A DNA stretch of 64,000 nt from Gnetum montanum (GCA_015680685.1 MNCI01017655.1:17207-81206), one strand, 5' to 3'. Counted from the first letter of the stretch, positions 1 through 12,118 are shown. The notes: a model not told the origin generated them from the letters alone. Numbers and translations are program-made.

Positions 1-238
1 GAGGTATATGATTTTTTTGGTCTTTTCAGGTTTATCTCCTATGCTAAAGGGTGAAGGGTTGAGAAAGCTAACTAACTCTAACTAAGGACCTAAGTCTATA
101 TTAACTAGCGTCAGCATTCATTCCCACTTACCGTACACACCCTGAACTATGCAACTATGGCTACCAAACACTAATCATTACTGGGATCACCACACATAAC
201 GCACGTGCTCGAAGTGGTCATTATGAGGCACTTAACTA

Positions 239-580
239 GCCTAAGTGTGATAAGCAGACGATTCCTTGACTAGCCATACACACCCGTAGGTGCTTGTAGC
301 TAAGTCATACTTACCCCACATTCTAGGAGTGAAGGGTGAGAGAACCTAACTAGCCTAAGTGCGATGAGCAGTCGATTCCTTGACTAGTCGTACACACTAG
401 GACTACCACTGGGATTACCAAGCGTAGATCTTGGAATACACTACTGGGTTACTAAGTAGTCACAATGCTCGTAATCAAGTCGTACTCATACCGCATGCGA
501 CGAGCAGCCGATTCCTTGACTAGCCATACACATCCTTAGATGCTCGTAATCAAGTCGTACTCGTACCGCATTCTAGGAAA
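239..580. repeat. Three degenerate direct repeats inside the LTR remnant
   Basis: A segment of the form gcctaagtg-gatgagcag-cgattccttgactag-c-tacacac recurs at about 239-290, 353-400 and 495-535. Two copies are followed by text like tgctcgtaatcaagtcgtac and ccgcattctagga. The other Athila-like LTRs in the window carry this text once, so this LTR has been expanded internally, probably by slippage or unequal exchange. Confidence 0.65.
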
Positions 581-840
581 GAAATAAATAACAATAAATA
601 AAATCCTATCCATGCACTGCAAGGTTTATCCAATCAAGTTTGTCTTTATTTCCGTACACAACTTGTGTTCAGGTATAATGTTGCTCGAATAAAGAGCCGT
701 TCACTCTAGGACTCCTACTACGAGCACATGGGAAATTAATCTAACTCTGGAGTGATCAAACTGCCAGAGCTTCGCTACTTCTAGCCAGGATGGGAAATGA
801 GGGGAGTGCTGCCTCTTATTTATAGATTTAGCAGTGGACC

Positions 841-900
841 GCGATATCGCATATGCGATATCGCAGGGGACGATGCGATATCGCATGGGATGCAATATCG
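841..900 (-). promoter_or_regulatory. Palindromic GATATC repeat block in LTR U3
   Basis: Positions 841-864 form a perfect 24-bp palindrome made of two gcgatatcgc units around a central catatg. Two further units follow (gcgatatcgc near 875 and a decayed gcaatatcg near 891). The block lies between the TATA box (about 820-832, minus strand) and the LTR terminus at 926, so it makes up most of a very short U3. A regulatory role is an inference. Confidence 0.55.
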
Positions 901-926
901 TGGCTTGTGCATATTGCATCTCATCA

Positions 927-2358
927 CTATCCCACATGGAAAAAATATTTTTATTTATAAGGTTTAAGTTACATCCTATAATATAAATTATTTTAGGTTT
1001 AACAACATTGATTAGAGTATGCAACTTGTAATTTACAAGTCAAAGGTTCAATTTCGATGGGCACAAAGAGTTCATAAAATAGTCAAATCTATTCTTTTCC
1101 TAGATGAAGAAAGGGATATAACTCAATGGAAGGGTGTCACCTTGATGTGGCAAAGATCATCTATTTGATTTTGATTATCCCTAAAGCCCTCTTGCTCTCA
1201 TCATGATACATTAGATTGACATGAGAGGATAGGGATAAGTATATTCTAGGAGGTAAACTCCAAGCTAATGGATATAAGTTATGCCAATTAGAGATAATTT
1301 CTAATCCACTTTGTGCATGGAAAAGAAAGCTATAAGTAATATAACTATGAACTTCATAGTAAGTATGATCCTAGCTAAGAATGAACACTAGTTGCATGCT
1401 TAATGCATGTGACTTGAATGAGAAGTGGTGTTTCCAGTGATGGATGGGTGATGAAGGCATGAAAACTTCCTCTTGGGAGGGGAACAATAGCTGATGTTTT
1501 ATAGAATTTGATGTATGACTAAGGTTAATCTTAATTCACTCAAGTGAGAAATTCTTCTACATGTTGACAGAATTGATTATGTGCATAAGGTTGTTTATTA
1601 TAATCTTCCAAAGTCATGTCATTATTTCCATCGATAGGGTCATATGTTTAATTCATGTTCTTTTATGTGGCAGAAAAAGGATATGCAAGTACATCAACAC
1701 TAAGCTATTACAAACACTACTAAGGTTTTTTCTACAAATGTTATAAATTCTACTAAGTTTCTTTCTATAAATGCTACAAATCTTGCAATGATTTCTTCTA
1801 GTGATGTTTCAATAGTTAGCCCATTCTTTTCTTTTAGTATTAGTTAATAAAATATATCTTTGAGAAAGGCTTTGGTTAAATCAATTTCAAAGAATTCTTT
1901 AATAACTAAGGAGAAAAAAATATTTATTCCTAAAATCTCATACAAACTTATTGTTGATTCAAATGATTTTCAAATGGTTCTTCATAATAAAAAATATCAA
2001 GGAAGTCTATTTTTTCACAATTACATGTGAAATTTTTAGAATGAATAACATGTTCAAGAGATTTTAACTACTAATAATTCATTTGTAGCCATTAGTGAAG
2101 ATATGGAGATAATATATTTTGATAATTTTGATTCTATTGTTAGCATGGGGGCCTCCTCCTTCTTTACCTAATGTTAATCTTTTTATGGAATGTCTAATTT
2201 TTTACTCTAGAAGGGATGTTTTTTAGGATTGGTTCTAAGGATGTAAATCTAAAAAGATATCTCCAAAATTATTAGGCCTTTTCTTTTTATTAATTTGAAG
2301 TTTCTTCTATCTTCAGTGCTCCTCTACTTTTGTAATTTGAATTTTTATTTTTAATATA
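927..2358. other. AT-rich intergenic DNA with a SINE-like fragment
   Basis: No convincing coding signal. At about 1005-1070 the text 'gtatgcaacttgtaatttac' followed by caagtcaaaggttcaatttc resembles 11990-12040 and has a pol III B-box-like ggttcaatttc, so it is probably a SINE fragment. The rest (about 1100-2358) is AT-rich, with no domain, terminal repeat or RNA gene that I recognise. Element A inserted at its right end, in an ATATA run. Confidence 0.5.
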
Positions 2359-3205
2359 TGATGAGTGGCGAGGTACCCCTACACCCAACCATATGAATCA
2401 CTAAGGCATTACGCATGATCTAGTTGAATTTCATGGACCTATAGCTATCTTGTACACTAGTTCCTCTAGGAAGTAAAATGGCATTGAGAATGTTTGTTGT
2501 CTTTCCAACTATACTTGTGAGGCTCAAGGGTATGGTTTAAGTGTAATTGAGGTATATGAATTTTTATTGTTTTATGGTTTATGGATGTAATCACTTACAA
2601 CAAGAATAAAGGGTAGAGTAGATTGAAACTAATGTCTATTGCCTAGCTAGCCTAACACAAGTAACTGTCCCACTTTCTTGAACACATCCTAAACACATAT
2701 AGCACTATTGGGCTACCAAACATCAAATGTTGCTGGGTTACCAAGTGCTATATGAATGCTCAAAGTGGTCATGCTCATGTTCATTAATTGTTAGAAATAT
2801 ATTGCTTAATGAAATGCATTAAAGTAAAGAGCAAGAAAGTAAAATGCAATAAAGAAAATATTAAGCTATTCTCAGTGCTGCAAGGATTGCCAAAAGAGTT
2901 TATTTTATTCCTATCACACTACTGCACTCAGGTACATCAGTGTTTGAACAAATAACTATACACACTTTAGACTTGTTTTGTGGGCACTTAGAAAATATTC
3001 TAACTCTAGGAAGAAGAAATAGTAAGAGCTTCGCTACCTTTCTTGAAAATTGAAAAATGACTAAAAAATTACTTTTGAAAACTAGAGCCCAAGCACGGTA
3101 TTTATAGACTCAGGGTATATACCCTGATGTTAGATATTTGACATTAGATCTAGGCTTCTTCGTCGCCTACCTGATGTTGCGATTGACACAAATGGTGATT
3201 CATCA
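2359..3205 (-). repeat. 3' LTR of element A
   Basis: About 847 bp, TG...CA termini. It closely matches 10842-11674, including the block from ggtacccctacacccaacc through 'gtatggtttaagtgtaattg' and the R/U5-like text around 'ttagacttgttttgtgggca'. A minus-strand TATA box (tctataaataccg) lies near 3098-3110, leaving U3 only about 95 bp long. U3 holds the 16-bp palindrome CAGGGTATATACCCTG at 3111-3126. Confidence 0.9.
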
Positions 3206-4565
3206 TACCTCCACGACTAAATGAAAACTTGTCCTCAAGTGAAGAAGAGGAGAAATAAGTTTTTTACAACATAACATATTGGGTAGGTATGGAATTATTA
3301 ACTGACATGATAACTTGACTTAGATGAAATAGACATATAGACTCTGAGTGCCCAAGTATTACAATTTTTACAACATTGGGTGTTCATGAGAAGAGGAGTG
3401 AACACCCTGGAGAATATTGACATCCAACACTTCTTGGTAGTAGGAGAATGAGAGAGAGAGAAGAGATCCTTTGATCATGAAAAATCCTCATTATGTAGTA
3501 TTGCTGCATCATCTTTGGTGAAGATTGTCCCACTTTTAGTCCATGCTTCCCACTGTAATCACAACAAGAGCATGAATTAGTATGTAATGTGTAACACATA
3601 TTTGTTAAATGCCTTGTCTCATCAATAGTTACACCTATCTAAGAGTTACACCAATCCATTCCATGAGACACAAGACTACACCCATAAAACAACCACCGTT
3701 CGAAATTAGAGAAGAAGTAGGAAGTGAGGAAGGGCCTTAGTTAAAGGAGACGAGTCCCATAATTAGAGCTTGTAGCCTGTTTATTCTATCTAAGGGATGT
3801 GCTTTGAATTCCCATTATTTATTTTTTTTTCTTTTTGTTTGAAATGGAACCATACCATGCAAAGACACATGCATTTATTTTGTCTAGGTGGTGTGCTTTG
3901 AATCCTCATCATTGTTTTTTCTGATGAGAATTGCACCATGAAAGGACTTATTCAACTTCCTTTATTGATTGACATAGAATAGTAAGAAATTGATGGAAAC
4001 ACACATGCTCCCAGACAAACAAAAAAGTACAAAGAATACCAAATCCCCTTGAAGCCACACCCTATTCAAACCTTTGAATCCTTTCCAATTCTAGAAACTA
4101 CCAAAGTCATAAATTTATTAAAGTTTTATTAATTAAAGAAAAAGGGACTACACATTTCCAAAACAAGGAAAACCATAGAGTGTGTGGATGGGTGGATGTT
4201 GTGGATTCACTACCTGTTACATGAAAAAGAAACTATGTCTTAATTATCTATAATGAAATTCAAAGCTAGAAACTAGACACCAATAATCAAATAACAAAAA
4301 GAGTACATACCACCATCAAGTAATGCATTACCAATGTACCTGGCACTTATTAACAAAAAGTTAGAAAATCACACCAAATAAAAGAAAATATAGAAGAAGG
4401 TGTAAATTATTCAAGAAATATCAAATGTACTAACAATGGTGTAAGACAAAAAATTAGAAAAGATTAATAACATAAAAACAAAAAGATCTAAAACAAAGAA
4501 CATGTAAAACAAAAAATTATAAAATGAAAAATGTGTAAAACAAAAAAATTAAAAAACCAAGGAGC
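3206..4565 (-). other. Element A post-integrase tail with polypurine tract
   Basis: This lies between the INT stop region and the 3' LTR. On the minus strand the text next to the LTR is a short purine-rich run (cgtggaggta, 3206-3215), in the expected polypurine-tract position, preceded by a block (ttgaggacaagttttcattt) that recurs beside the 3' LTRs of B and D. About 4360-4565 is a T-rich tract with repeated ttttgttttacac motifs, also shared with B and D. Text near 3650-3900 is shared with D (58800-59060) and B (33000-33130). I see no ORF of note. Confidence 0.7.
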
Positions 4566-4576
4566 TGCTTGAATGG

Positions 4577-5960
4577 TTAGCATGGGTGGCCATCTTCCCC
4601 ATGATTAAGTTGAAATGAGGAGATTTGAAATATGGAGTATGGTTGTCCATCTAATGAGGTTGTTGTTGTGTTAGCTAGCTTATGTTCATGGAAGGGTATA
4701 ATTTGTTGAATGTTGACAAGTTGTTTCTTGTTTGGGCTCTCAAGTTTATAGATCATCATGACCCCTAAAGAAAAAGTTTCATAAATGATATAAGGTCCCT
4801 TCCACAATATTTGAAACTTAGTTCGTTGAGGTACATGTGTGGGTTTCCAGTAGAGAACCTTGTCTCTTGGTTGAAATTTAACTTTTCTAATTTTTAGGTC
4901 ATGATGTTTTTTTGTTATAAGCCTTGTGCAACTTGTTAGATGATAAGGCTACTAATCAATTTTTGTCTAGCAGGTTGAGATTCATTAATCTTTCCTTTTG
5001 GAATAGACTTAAGTCAAGGTCAAGGTCACAAGTCATTGAAAATGTATGGAGTTCAAATTAAATAGGAAGTGTTAGTAGTTTGCTGTACACAAGCTGATAG
5101 GGAGAGTAGCCTATAGGAAGTTTCCAAGTTAAGCAGTAGGCCCAAAGAGCATCATTCAATTTTATGCTCCAATCCTTCCTATACTTGCTAATAGTTCTTG
5201 TTAGTATCGTTGTGGTTTCCCTATTACTAACCTCAGCTTGACCATCAGCTTGGGGATGGTAAGGTGTTGTGAGTTTGTGTTCAAACCTCAAGCATTGCAT
5301 AAGATTCTGAAAAGTAGTGTCTATAAAATAAGTTTTATTGTCAAAAATTAATGCATGTGGCACACCAAACCTATTTACAATGTTTTGTTGTACAAATTGA
5401 GTAGCAGTAGAAGATGTATAGTTGATGATGGCTACTACTTCTACCCATTTCATACAATAGTCAACAAAAACTATGATGTATGCCTTTCCATTTAACATGG
5501 ACGTGATGGGACCCATGAAATCAATGCCTCAAATGTCAAAGGGTTCTAATGGTTGAATCCATTGTTGAGGTCCTTCCATTCAAGCAGTCATTCTACCATC
5601 CCATTGGCATCATTCACAAGAGTGGATGAAATGGTGAGCATCCTTGAAGAGTGTTGGCTAGTACTACCCTATTATCAAGATTTTAATGGCCATATGTCTC
5701 CCAACATAGTGTTCTCCACAAAGACTGTCATGAGCATCTTGGAGAACGTGTAGTTGATCAGCATCAGGGACACACCAATGAACTAGGCCATCAACACACA
5801 CCTTGTAGGGGTGTCCATTGATCTCCATGAAATGCTTTACCTAGTGAAGAAACTATTGTTTCCTCTAGTGGTCCAACCCTTGTGGCATCTCCGTAGTGAG
5901 AAGATAGATGAGAATGTTATCATACCATTTTGGCTCATTGGGCATTTATTCAGTTATTGA
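4577..5960 (-). pseudogene. Element A integrase, degenerate
   Basis: Integrase of a Ty3/gypsy pol, which joins element cDNA to the host chromosome. On the minus strand a zinc-binding-like N-terminal region (about 5590-5880, with FIHSCEWCQ) is followed by a catalytic core at 5058-5516. The core has the first Asp just before GPITSMLNGKAY, the second in FDNKTYF and the Glu in QADGQAEVSNRE. The C-terminal tail (4577-4807) ends with the family-specific ISSFQLNHGEDGHPC. Several stops and frameshifts separate the parts. The tail has clear counterparts in B (32240-32459) and D (59700-59900). Confidence 0.85.
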
Positions 5961-7300
5961 TCTACCAAAGAGGAGTTCATCAGGAAATGTATTAAATAAT
6001 AGGCTTTCTTCCTCTTTATCATCTCATTGTAATTGAGACAAGCGATCAATCACCACATTCTTAGTGCCCTTTCAATCTACCATTGTAAGATCAAATTCCT
6101 GCAAGATCACCAGCCATCATATGACATGGGGTCTCACCATTGGCTTGTTCATTAGGAAGTGGATGGAACTATGGTCTATGTGCACAAACACCTTGTATCC
6201 AAGCACATAATGCCTAAACTTCTCTAGAGAAAACACCATTACCATCAATTCCTTTTTTGTAGTGATGTAGTTGAATTGTGCATCCACAATGCTTCAGCTA
6301 GCGTAGTGGATGTAGTATGGATGTTTCTTATCATCTAACTACATCAGCACAGCTCCCAAAGCATAATTCGATGCATCCATCATGATGTGAAATGGTATGG
6401 ACCAATTAGGTTCTTGTAGAATTGGATTTTTCACAAGCCTTTCTTTTAGTTGCTGAAACTCTTTTTCACATTCTAGGGTCGAGAAAAAAGAAGCATCTTT
6501 CTTTGTTAGTTCAACCAATAGTTTTGCAATCCTAGAGAAATTCTCTATGAATCGTCGGTAGTAGCTAGTGTGTTCAATGAATGATCGAATGTCTTTAACT
6601 ATTTCCAGCTGATGGGTTATTCCTTGGATGATCCTTATTTTTTTAGGATTCATCTCAATTCTTGCTTGCGATGTTTTGTGCCCCAATACAATGCTCTCTT
6701 GGACCATGAGGTGACTTTTCTGCCAATTGAGCCACAAGTTTGTTTTGACACATCATTCAACACTTGCTCAAGGTGGTCCAGGGCTTGCTCAAATGTAGCT
6801 CAATAGGTGGAGAAGTCATCCATGAAGACTTCTACATCACTACCGATATGCTATTGAAAGATGCTTAGGACCAAGCGTCGAAATGTGGTAGCGGCATTGC
6901 ATAGATCAAATGACATCTTACAATATGCAAAAGTCCCTAGGACTTGCGAACATTATCTTTGCTTAGTCCTTTGGTACAATTTGAATTTGGTTATAGCCAC
7001 TATAATCATCTAGGAAGCTGTAGTAGTAATGCCCTGATATTGTGTCAAGCACTTGGTCAACAAATGGCAATGGAAAGTGATCCTTGAATGTTGCCATATT
7101 TAGTAGCTTGAAATTGATGCAGACCCAACACTTACCACTTTTCTTTGATACAATTACAAGTAGACTAACCCACTCACTATCCGCAATGGGATAGATGAAC
7201 CCTACCTTGAGGAGTTGCTTGATTTCCTTCTTGACGATTTGCTTCCATTTCAGATTCAATTATCTTTATGGCTATCTTTTTGGCTTCATGGCTGAGTTGG
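5960..7300 (-). pseudogene. Element A reverse transcriptase and RNase H, degenerate
   Basis: RT copies element RNA into DNA and RNase H removes the RNA strand. The N-terminal RT motifs lie at 6963-7259 (LLVIVSKKSGKCWVCINFK and YYYSFLDDYSGYNQIQI). The catalytic FMDDFSTY is at about 6800-6840, and the thumb/connection reads ITHQLEIVKDIRSFIEHTSY at 6339-6737. RNase H follows (FHIMMDASNYALGAVLM, then HYVLGYKVFVHIDHSSIHFL around 6170-6230). FMDDFS in place of YVDD is typical of Athila. The reading frame is broken between and within the blocks. Confidence 0.85.
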
Positions 7301-8300
7301 TGTAAATGCGATGCTCGCATATCCTAGGATTATTCCTTGTGAGTTTAGGATATGACCAAGAAAAAGTTGTTGATCATCTTTCATCTACCTTCAATAACAT
7401 CTCTTTCTGTTCTAGAGCAAGTCTTGCATTGATTATAACTAGCTTCTTATTTTTCAAAAATACATATTCCATTCTAGCCAGTAGTGTTTTCAATTCAAGG
7501 GGCTATTGCTTGAAGTTCTCAGGAATTTCCAACTATCCCCAATAGGTATCATCATTTGTATAATTAGAGAGTTGGTAATGAACTTGCTCTAGTTCATTCA
7601 TTCTTGTGACATATTCACATGTTAAGCTCTTAGCTAGTTCCATGCACAGTGTGCTACTTTCTGATTTAGCAGTCAACCAGTGGGTGCCCTCCTATTTTGT
7701 GGCTACTGTGTATATACACCTTTGGATTTCTATTTTTGGCACACACTATTTACATGCAGAGATGGATGCTTACTTGATGGCCTAAAGTTTCTGCACACAA
7801 TTGCACCTGGTATCACTATACATGATGCATGGAATTCTCTTTTTCTTGATCTTTCCAAATGCAATTTCTTTAGATATTTCTAGGGAAAGATCTTTGATGC
7901 CCATTCATAGATTGTGGTTCCAATGTCTTCTACTAGTCCCAATGGAATCGTGATGGACTGGTCTACCAATTCTAATCTGATGTTACTCTTCTTAAGAGGA
8001 GGTAGGTTCCAAGTAGTGTACGTCTCATGAGAAATCAAATTAATACCAGAACATAAATCAAGAAGAGCCTTGCATGGTTCATTCTTAGGAATCTATAAAT
8101 AAATTAGAGGACTTCCAGGATCAACTAATTTCCTAGAAAGGTTTTCTACATAGATCCAATCAGACACACTGTGAGTAAGGATTATGATATGGATCCTTGG
8201 TAGAGTTTGGTTTGAAGGAGGCCTGAAGGAATTGGATATGGAGGAAGAGGCAGGAGTAGAGTTGTCAACCATGGGTGTAGGTGAAGGCTTAGGTGGACTA
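7300..8300 (-). pseudogene. Element A retropepsin (PR) and PR-RT linker, degenerate
   Basis: Aspartic protease that matures the polyprotein. At about 7880-8110 on the minus strand, translation gives ALLDLCSGINLISHETY, matching ALLELGSRVNLIS of element B, followed by NLPPLKKSNIRLELVDQSIT and PLGLVEDI. The active-site Asp is still coded, but the following residues are altered (DLC for the usual DLG or DSG). 7300-7880 is the poorly conserved linker to RT. Confidence 0.75.
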
Positions 8301-10645
8301 CGGGTTCAAAAGAAAGGTCATTTCTTTGGTTAGGCATATGAACCATCTAATTGATGATTGGGTTGCAAATTAATAACCCTTGTAGCATTATGTTGTTGTG
8401 GTTGAGTGGGCAGTTCATCTTGCATTGGTGGAGTAGGTAGTAGCTATGCAATTGAAGGAGTGTGTGCAGGGACAGGAGGAGGATAAGGATAGGAGGTAGC
8501 ATTCCTTCTTTCATGTGAAGAAGGATTTCAATAGTAATCAAAAGGGTGGTAGTAGGGCTAAATATTAGAAATGTGACTGGAAGAGTCATGTGGAGACATG
8601 GGTTGCTGAACATGATAACCATATGGATTAGGCTACTAGTAAGGGTATTGTTGCCTTGGTGGTGCAAGCACCTATGATTGTGGTTGTTGCCATTGTTGGT
8701 ACTATTTGTACAATTGTAGTGGAGCTCTGCTTGGATAATACGATTGTTGTTGGTGGAATTTTTTGAGATTACCTTGAGGATAAGGCAATCTTTTGGATGT
8801 TTTCCTTTGTGTAAGTTATGGATGTAAGGCATACACCCCAGACTCCTGAAGATGTGACACAACGAGGCAACATCCCTTGGGATGTTCGTACTAGTAGACA
8901 TTGCATCCATGATCATCATCTGATTCAGTGTCTGCAACCTCTTCTATTGCAGTAATTTTTTCCTTACCTTTGTAATATGCATGTTCAACTTCTTTTCACT
9001 TCCTATGCTCACGATCACTACCTTGTTCTCAGGAATCTTTAGCAATTTTGAGGATAGCTTGAAATATGCTATCCATGGAGTCAGTTAACTGATCAAACTT
9101 GGCTGTAAGTTTAGATTGGAATTATTGAAGTGGTAATGCTTTTTTATGCATCCCCTCATCAAATACAGATTCATCCTCACTATCATAGAATTGAACCTCA
9201 TGCTTGTGGATGGAAGGATCATAGTTATAATCCTCTGCACTTTTTCTTTTTCTTAGTTTGCCCTCCTCTTTAGCTACCTACTCTATTAACTTTTGTACCT
9301 AATGAATAGTTAGTTCTAACAAGCACCCTTGGGCATTACAAAATCCTTTTACAAATGTGGTGGAGTTGAGCCATTTGAGAGAAACCATGGCTAGGGCATT
9401 TGTGCATCAAGGCATAATATCAACCAATGGTGACATCCAAGGGTCTGTGTGCTCCTTGTTTCTATCCTTGAATTTACTTCCTTAAGTTGGACACTTGGGA
9501 GTACATTTGATACTTATCATTGAATATTTCAAGCATGGTAATCGTTTAATAGATTCCAATTCTAAGGACCAGTACTAGTTCTTTGCTTCTTTGATGAGTG
9601 TCTTGGGAAACAACTTCAGTTTTTGCCATTCGTTTTCTATGTTTTGCAAGGCACATGCATCTTGAAAATCTTAAATATTATTTTGCAGATCAAAGTTATA
9701 TCCTCCTTCAAATCGAGAAATATTGTTCATGTCTAACCATTTTATCTGACTATCTTTCACATGCCTTGTTGGAATTATGACTACCTCTGTGATGTTAAGC
9801 ATACTTTGGGTAACAAATAGAGGCTCATTGAGGCCTTGATCATGGTGCCTATGATGCCCTCTACTACCCCTTCTTTCATGGAGATGTGCTTCTCTTAAAC
9901 ATCTACATTCTTAATCTTGCTTGTCTCGGTGGTCCCTTTGGTTATTGTGGTCTTGTCGATCATTGTGCTCATTTCGATTGCCTCCATCATGATCTTGCCT
10001 TCTATGGTCACAGTCAAAGCCAAAAGAAGAAGAAGAAGATGAAGGGAAAGAGGAAGGAGAACTAGCACCATCATGGTGCCTACTACTGCCTCTTTGGTAA
10101 TTACAACCATGATCACGATTGTACTTCTTGCCGATGTCCCTGTCTTGACTTGTCCCTCCGGATCCTGCTTTGTTGTTGGATCCCTTGTTATCAGAATTAG
10201 GATTGTGAACTATGGAGTGAAAATTTTGGTTTTGATGTTTATCATCGAAGTTAAAGAGAGGAGCATCATTGAGTGGAAGATCCCCACTAGCTTGTTGGTA
10301 CAACAGGAATGAAGAATCATTAAGTCCCTTTCCCTTCAAAAGTTCATAGCGTTGCTTCAGGTGCCGATCTTGCAGGTGTTGTGCTTTGGTGGGCTAATAA
10401 TCCCTAGCATTGACATCTTCTATAATATATTCTCCATGGTGGTCTTGAAGACCACATTGTGTAAGCATTTGATAAAGCATTGTAGGAGCAGCACGATTGG
10501 GCGGCAACATAATGTTGCCCTCCATGTCATGCCACTACAGCTGTTCGTTTGGGTGTAAGATGAAGGTGAAGTTTGGTACATACTCATCAGGATGAGTATA
10601 TGTAATTTAGTACTGTTGAGGCTTTTATGGATGAGCGTTATCAAG
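8300..10645 (-). pseudogene. Element A gag, degenerate
   Basis: Structural capsid polyprotein. The N-terminal part (about 10420-10645) encodes a THPDEYVPNFTF-like segment shared with element B at 29062-29140. It is followed by a low-complexity, basic-acidic section (9911-10339) rich in Asp, Arg, His and Asn, with a run of serines. The capsid-like domain lies at about 9560-9740 (FEGGYN...DACALQNIENEWQKLKLFPKTL). A Pro/Tyr/Gln-rich tail occupies about 8340-8750. In-frame TAG/TAA codons interrupt it repeatedly. Confidence 0.8.
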
Positions 10646-10822
10646 CTTGGATAGGGAAGTGCTCCTGTGAGAACAAGACATTGTCAATTAGCCAAACAAA
10701 AATCATAGTGTGCTCTGAGAATTTGATGTAGTAATTATAATACAAGATATGGCTCTCAAGTTCATTCCAATGATTTAAATACTTTTACTGGATCCTAGAT
10801 AGTAGATAAAACAACAAAAAGG

Positions 10823-10840
10823 TCCTTGGCAATGGTGCTA
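10823..10840 (-). other. Element A primer-binding site, tRNA-Asp-like
   Basis: Read on the minus strand, next to the 5' LTR, this gives TAGCACCATTGCCAAGGA. It resembles the plant tRNA-Asp-type site TGGCGCCGTTGCCGGGGA, with mostly G-to-A changes. The same site, less decayed, follows the 5' LTR of element B. This fixes the 5' end of the element at the right-hand LTR. Confidence 0.75.
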
Positions 10841-10841
10841 A

Positions 10842-11674
10842 TGATGAGTGACGAGGTACCCCTACACCCAACTATATAAATCACTAAGGAATTATGCACG
10901 ATTCGGTTGAATTCTGTGGACCTATAGCTATCTCGTACACTAGTTCCTCTAGGAACTAAAATGGTGTTGAGAATGTTCATTGTCTTCCCATTTGCACTTG
11001 TGAGGCTCAAGGGTATGGTTTAAGTGTAATTGAGATATATGAATTTTTATCATTTTATGTTTTATGGATGTAATTGCCTATAATAAGAATGAAGGGTAGA
11101 GTAGATTGAAACTAATGTCTATCACCCAGCTAGCCTAACACAAGTAACTGCTCCACTTTCCTAAACACATCTTGAACACATATAGCACTATTGGGCTACC
11201 AAATGTTAAATGTTACTAGGTTACCAAGTACTATATGAATGCTCGAAGTGGTCATGCTCGTGTTCATTAATTGATGGAAATATATTACTTAATGAAATGC
11301 ATTAAAGTAAAGAGTAAGAAAGTAAAATGCAATAAAGAAAATATTAAGCTATTCTCATTTCTGCAAGGATTTCCAAAAGAGTTCATTTTATTCCAATCAC
11401 ACTATTGCACTTAGGTACATCAGTGTTTGAAAAAAGAACTATACACACTTTAGACTTGTTTTGTGGGCACTTAGAAAATATTCTAACTCTAGGAAGAAGA
11501 AATAGTAAGAGCTTCGCTACCTTTCTTGAAAACTAAAAACTGACTAACAAATTACTTCTGAAAATTGGAGCCTAGGTGTAGTATTTATAGACTTAGGGTA
11601 TATATGTTGACGTCGAATCTAGGCCCCGATGTTGCATACCTGACGTTGCGGCCAACACAGATGATGATTCATCA
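10842..11674 (-). repeat. 5' LTR of element A
   Basis: About 833 bp, partner of 2359-3205. Termini are TGATGAGTG and GATTCATCA, directly followed by the ATATA target duplication. The minus-strand TATA box lies near 11578-11590. U3 differs from the partner: the perfect 16-bp palindrome is decayed here (agggtatatatgttg). Confidence 0.9.
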
Positions 11675-11745
11675 ATATATATATAGATATATATACATAT
11701 ATGTATATATATGTATATGTATATATATATATACATATATACAAC
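11675..11745. repeat. AT/GTAT microsatellite
   Basis: Alternating (AT)n with interspersed GTAT and ACAT units, right at the element A insertion site. The left flank (2351-2358, ttaatata) is the other side of the same run, so A inserted into it. Confidence 0.85.
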
Positions 11746-11766
11746 ATCCATCTAGTTTTGGTTCAA

Positions 11767-11913
11767 TAATGAGGCGTTACCCTAGTGGTAAAACTCTTGA
11801 TTTGAAAACTCCAAGTCATGGGTTTAATTTTGGTGGGCAATGCTAAGTTATAAAGTTATAATTAGATTATTTATCTTAGCGTAGAATATATTACAATTAT
11901 TTTGAGGTTCCAA
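11767..11913 (+). mobile_element. tRNA-derived SINE copy 1
   Basis: It starts aatgaggcgttaccctagtgg (A-box-like: tagtggtaaaac). A decayed B-box (gggtttaattttgg) follows about 40 bp on, then a body 'gcaatgctaagttataaag' and a 3' end ttacaattattttgaggttccaa. Head, body and tail match copies 3 and 4. I infer pol III transcription from the A- and B-box-like motifs. Confidence 0.7.
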
Positions 11914-11969
11914 AACATAATCCCAACTCCACCACGTCACCCCCTCCTAAAAGAAATACACATACATAA

Positions 11970-12040
11970 ATAAGACATGGTTCTATTAATTATAATATGC
12001 AACTTATAGTTTACAAGTTAGAGGTTTAATTCCAATACTA
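11970..12040 (+). mobile_element. SINE fragment, head only
   Basis: Text atatgcaacttatagtttac then aagttagaggtttaattcc resembles the B-box half of the local SINE family and a similar piece at about 1005-1070. Its body and tail are not recognisable. Confidence 0.45.
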
Positions 12041-12118
12041 TTTATTCTACTTAAGTTCTAAGAAGGTATTGTGTTGTCTATGTATTCTAGAAGTACATAT
12101 AATTTTAATTTCAATAAC

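Larger units (their letters stand above)
1..926 (-). repeat. Athila-like LTR remnant, left-truncated by window
   Basis: Reverse-oriented LTR related to those of elements A, B and D. It starts mid-LTR with text close to the element B LTR (gaggta-atgattttt), contains the same 'cactgggattaccaagcg' type text, has a TATA box read on the minus strand (tctataaataag, about 820-832), and ends with the family terminus ...tcatca at 926. The sequence after 926 lacks the long post-integrase block seen beside the 3' LTRs of A and D, so this is probably a solo or truncated LTR. The left end and any target duplication lie outside the window. Confidence 0.75.
2359..11674 (-). mobile_element. Element A: complete Athila-like Ty3/gypsy retrotransposon, dead
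   Basis: Two similar LTRs (2359-3205 and 10842-11674) begin TGATGAGTG and end ATTCATCA on the plus strand. They are flanked by the perfect 5-bp duplication ATATA (2354-2358 and 11675-11679). Read on the minus strand the order is 5' LTR, PBS, gag, PR, RT, RNase H, INT, long non-coding tail, 3' LTR. The PBS resembles the tRNA-Asp site used by Athila elements, and RT has the Athila-type FMDDFS catalytic motif, so the lineage call is fairly firm. All coding regions contain stops and frameshifts, so the copy cannot be autonomous. Confidence 0.9.

Noticed and set aside
701-1024. 107-codon minus-strand ORF
   Set aside because: It lies across the LTR remnant and its palindromes; no domain, and the translation is low-complexity LTR sequence.
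8347-8937. 196-codon minus-strand ORF, longest in element A
   Set aside because: Thr/Asn/His-rich frame shadow; the correct gag-tail frame (Pro/Tyr/Gln-rich, matching B and D) overlaps it in another frame.
11671-11745. AT run as a CRISPR-like or regulatory array
   Set aside because: Simple microsatellite; no spacers and no unit structure.
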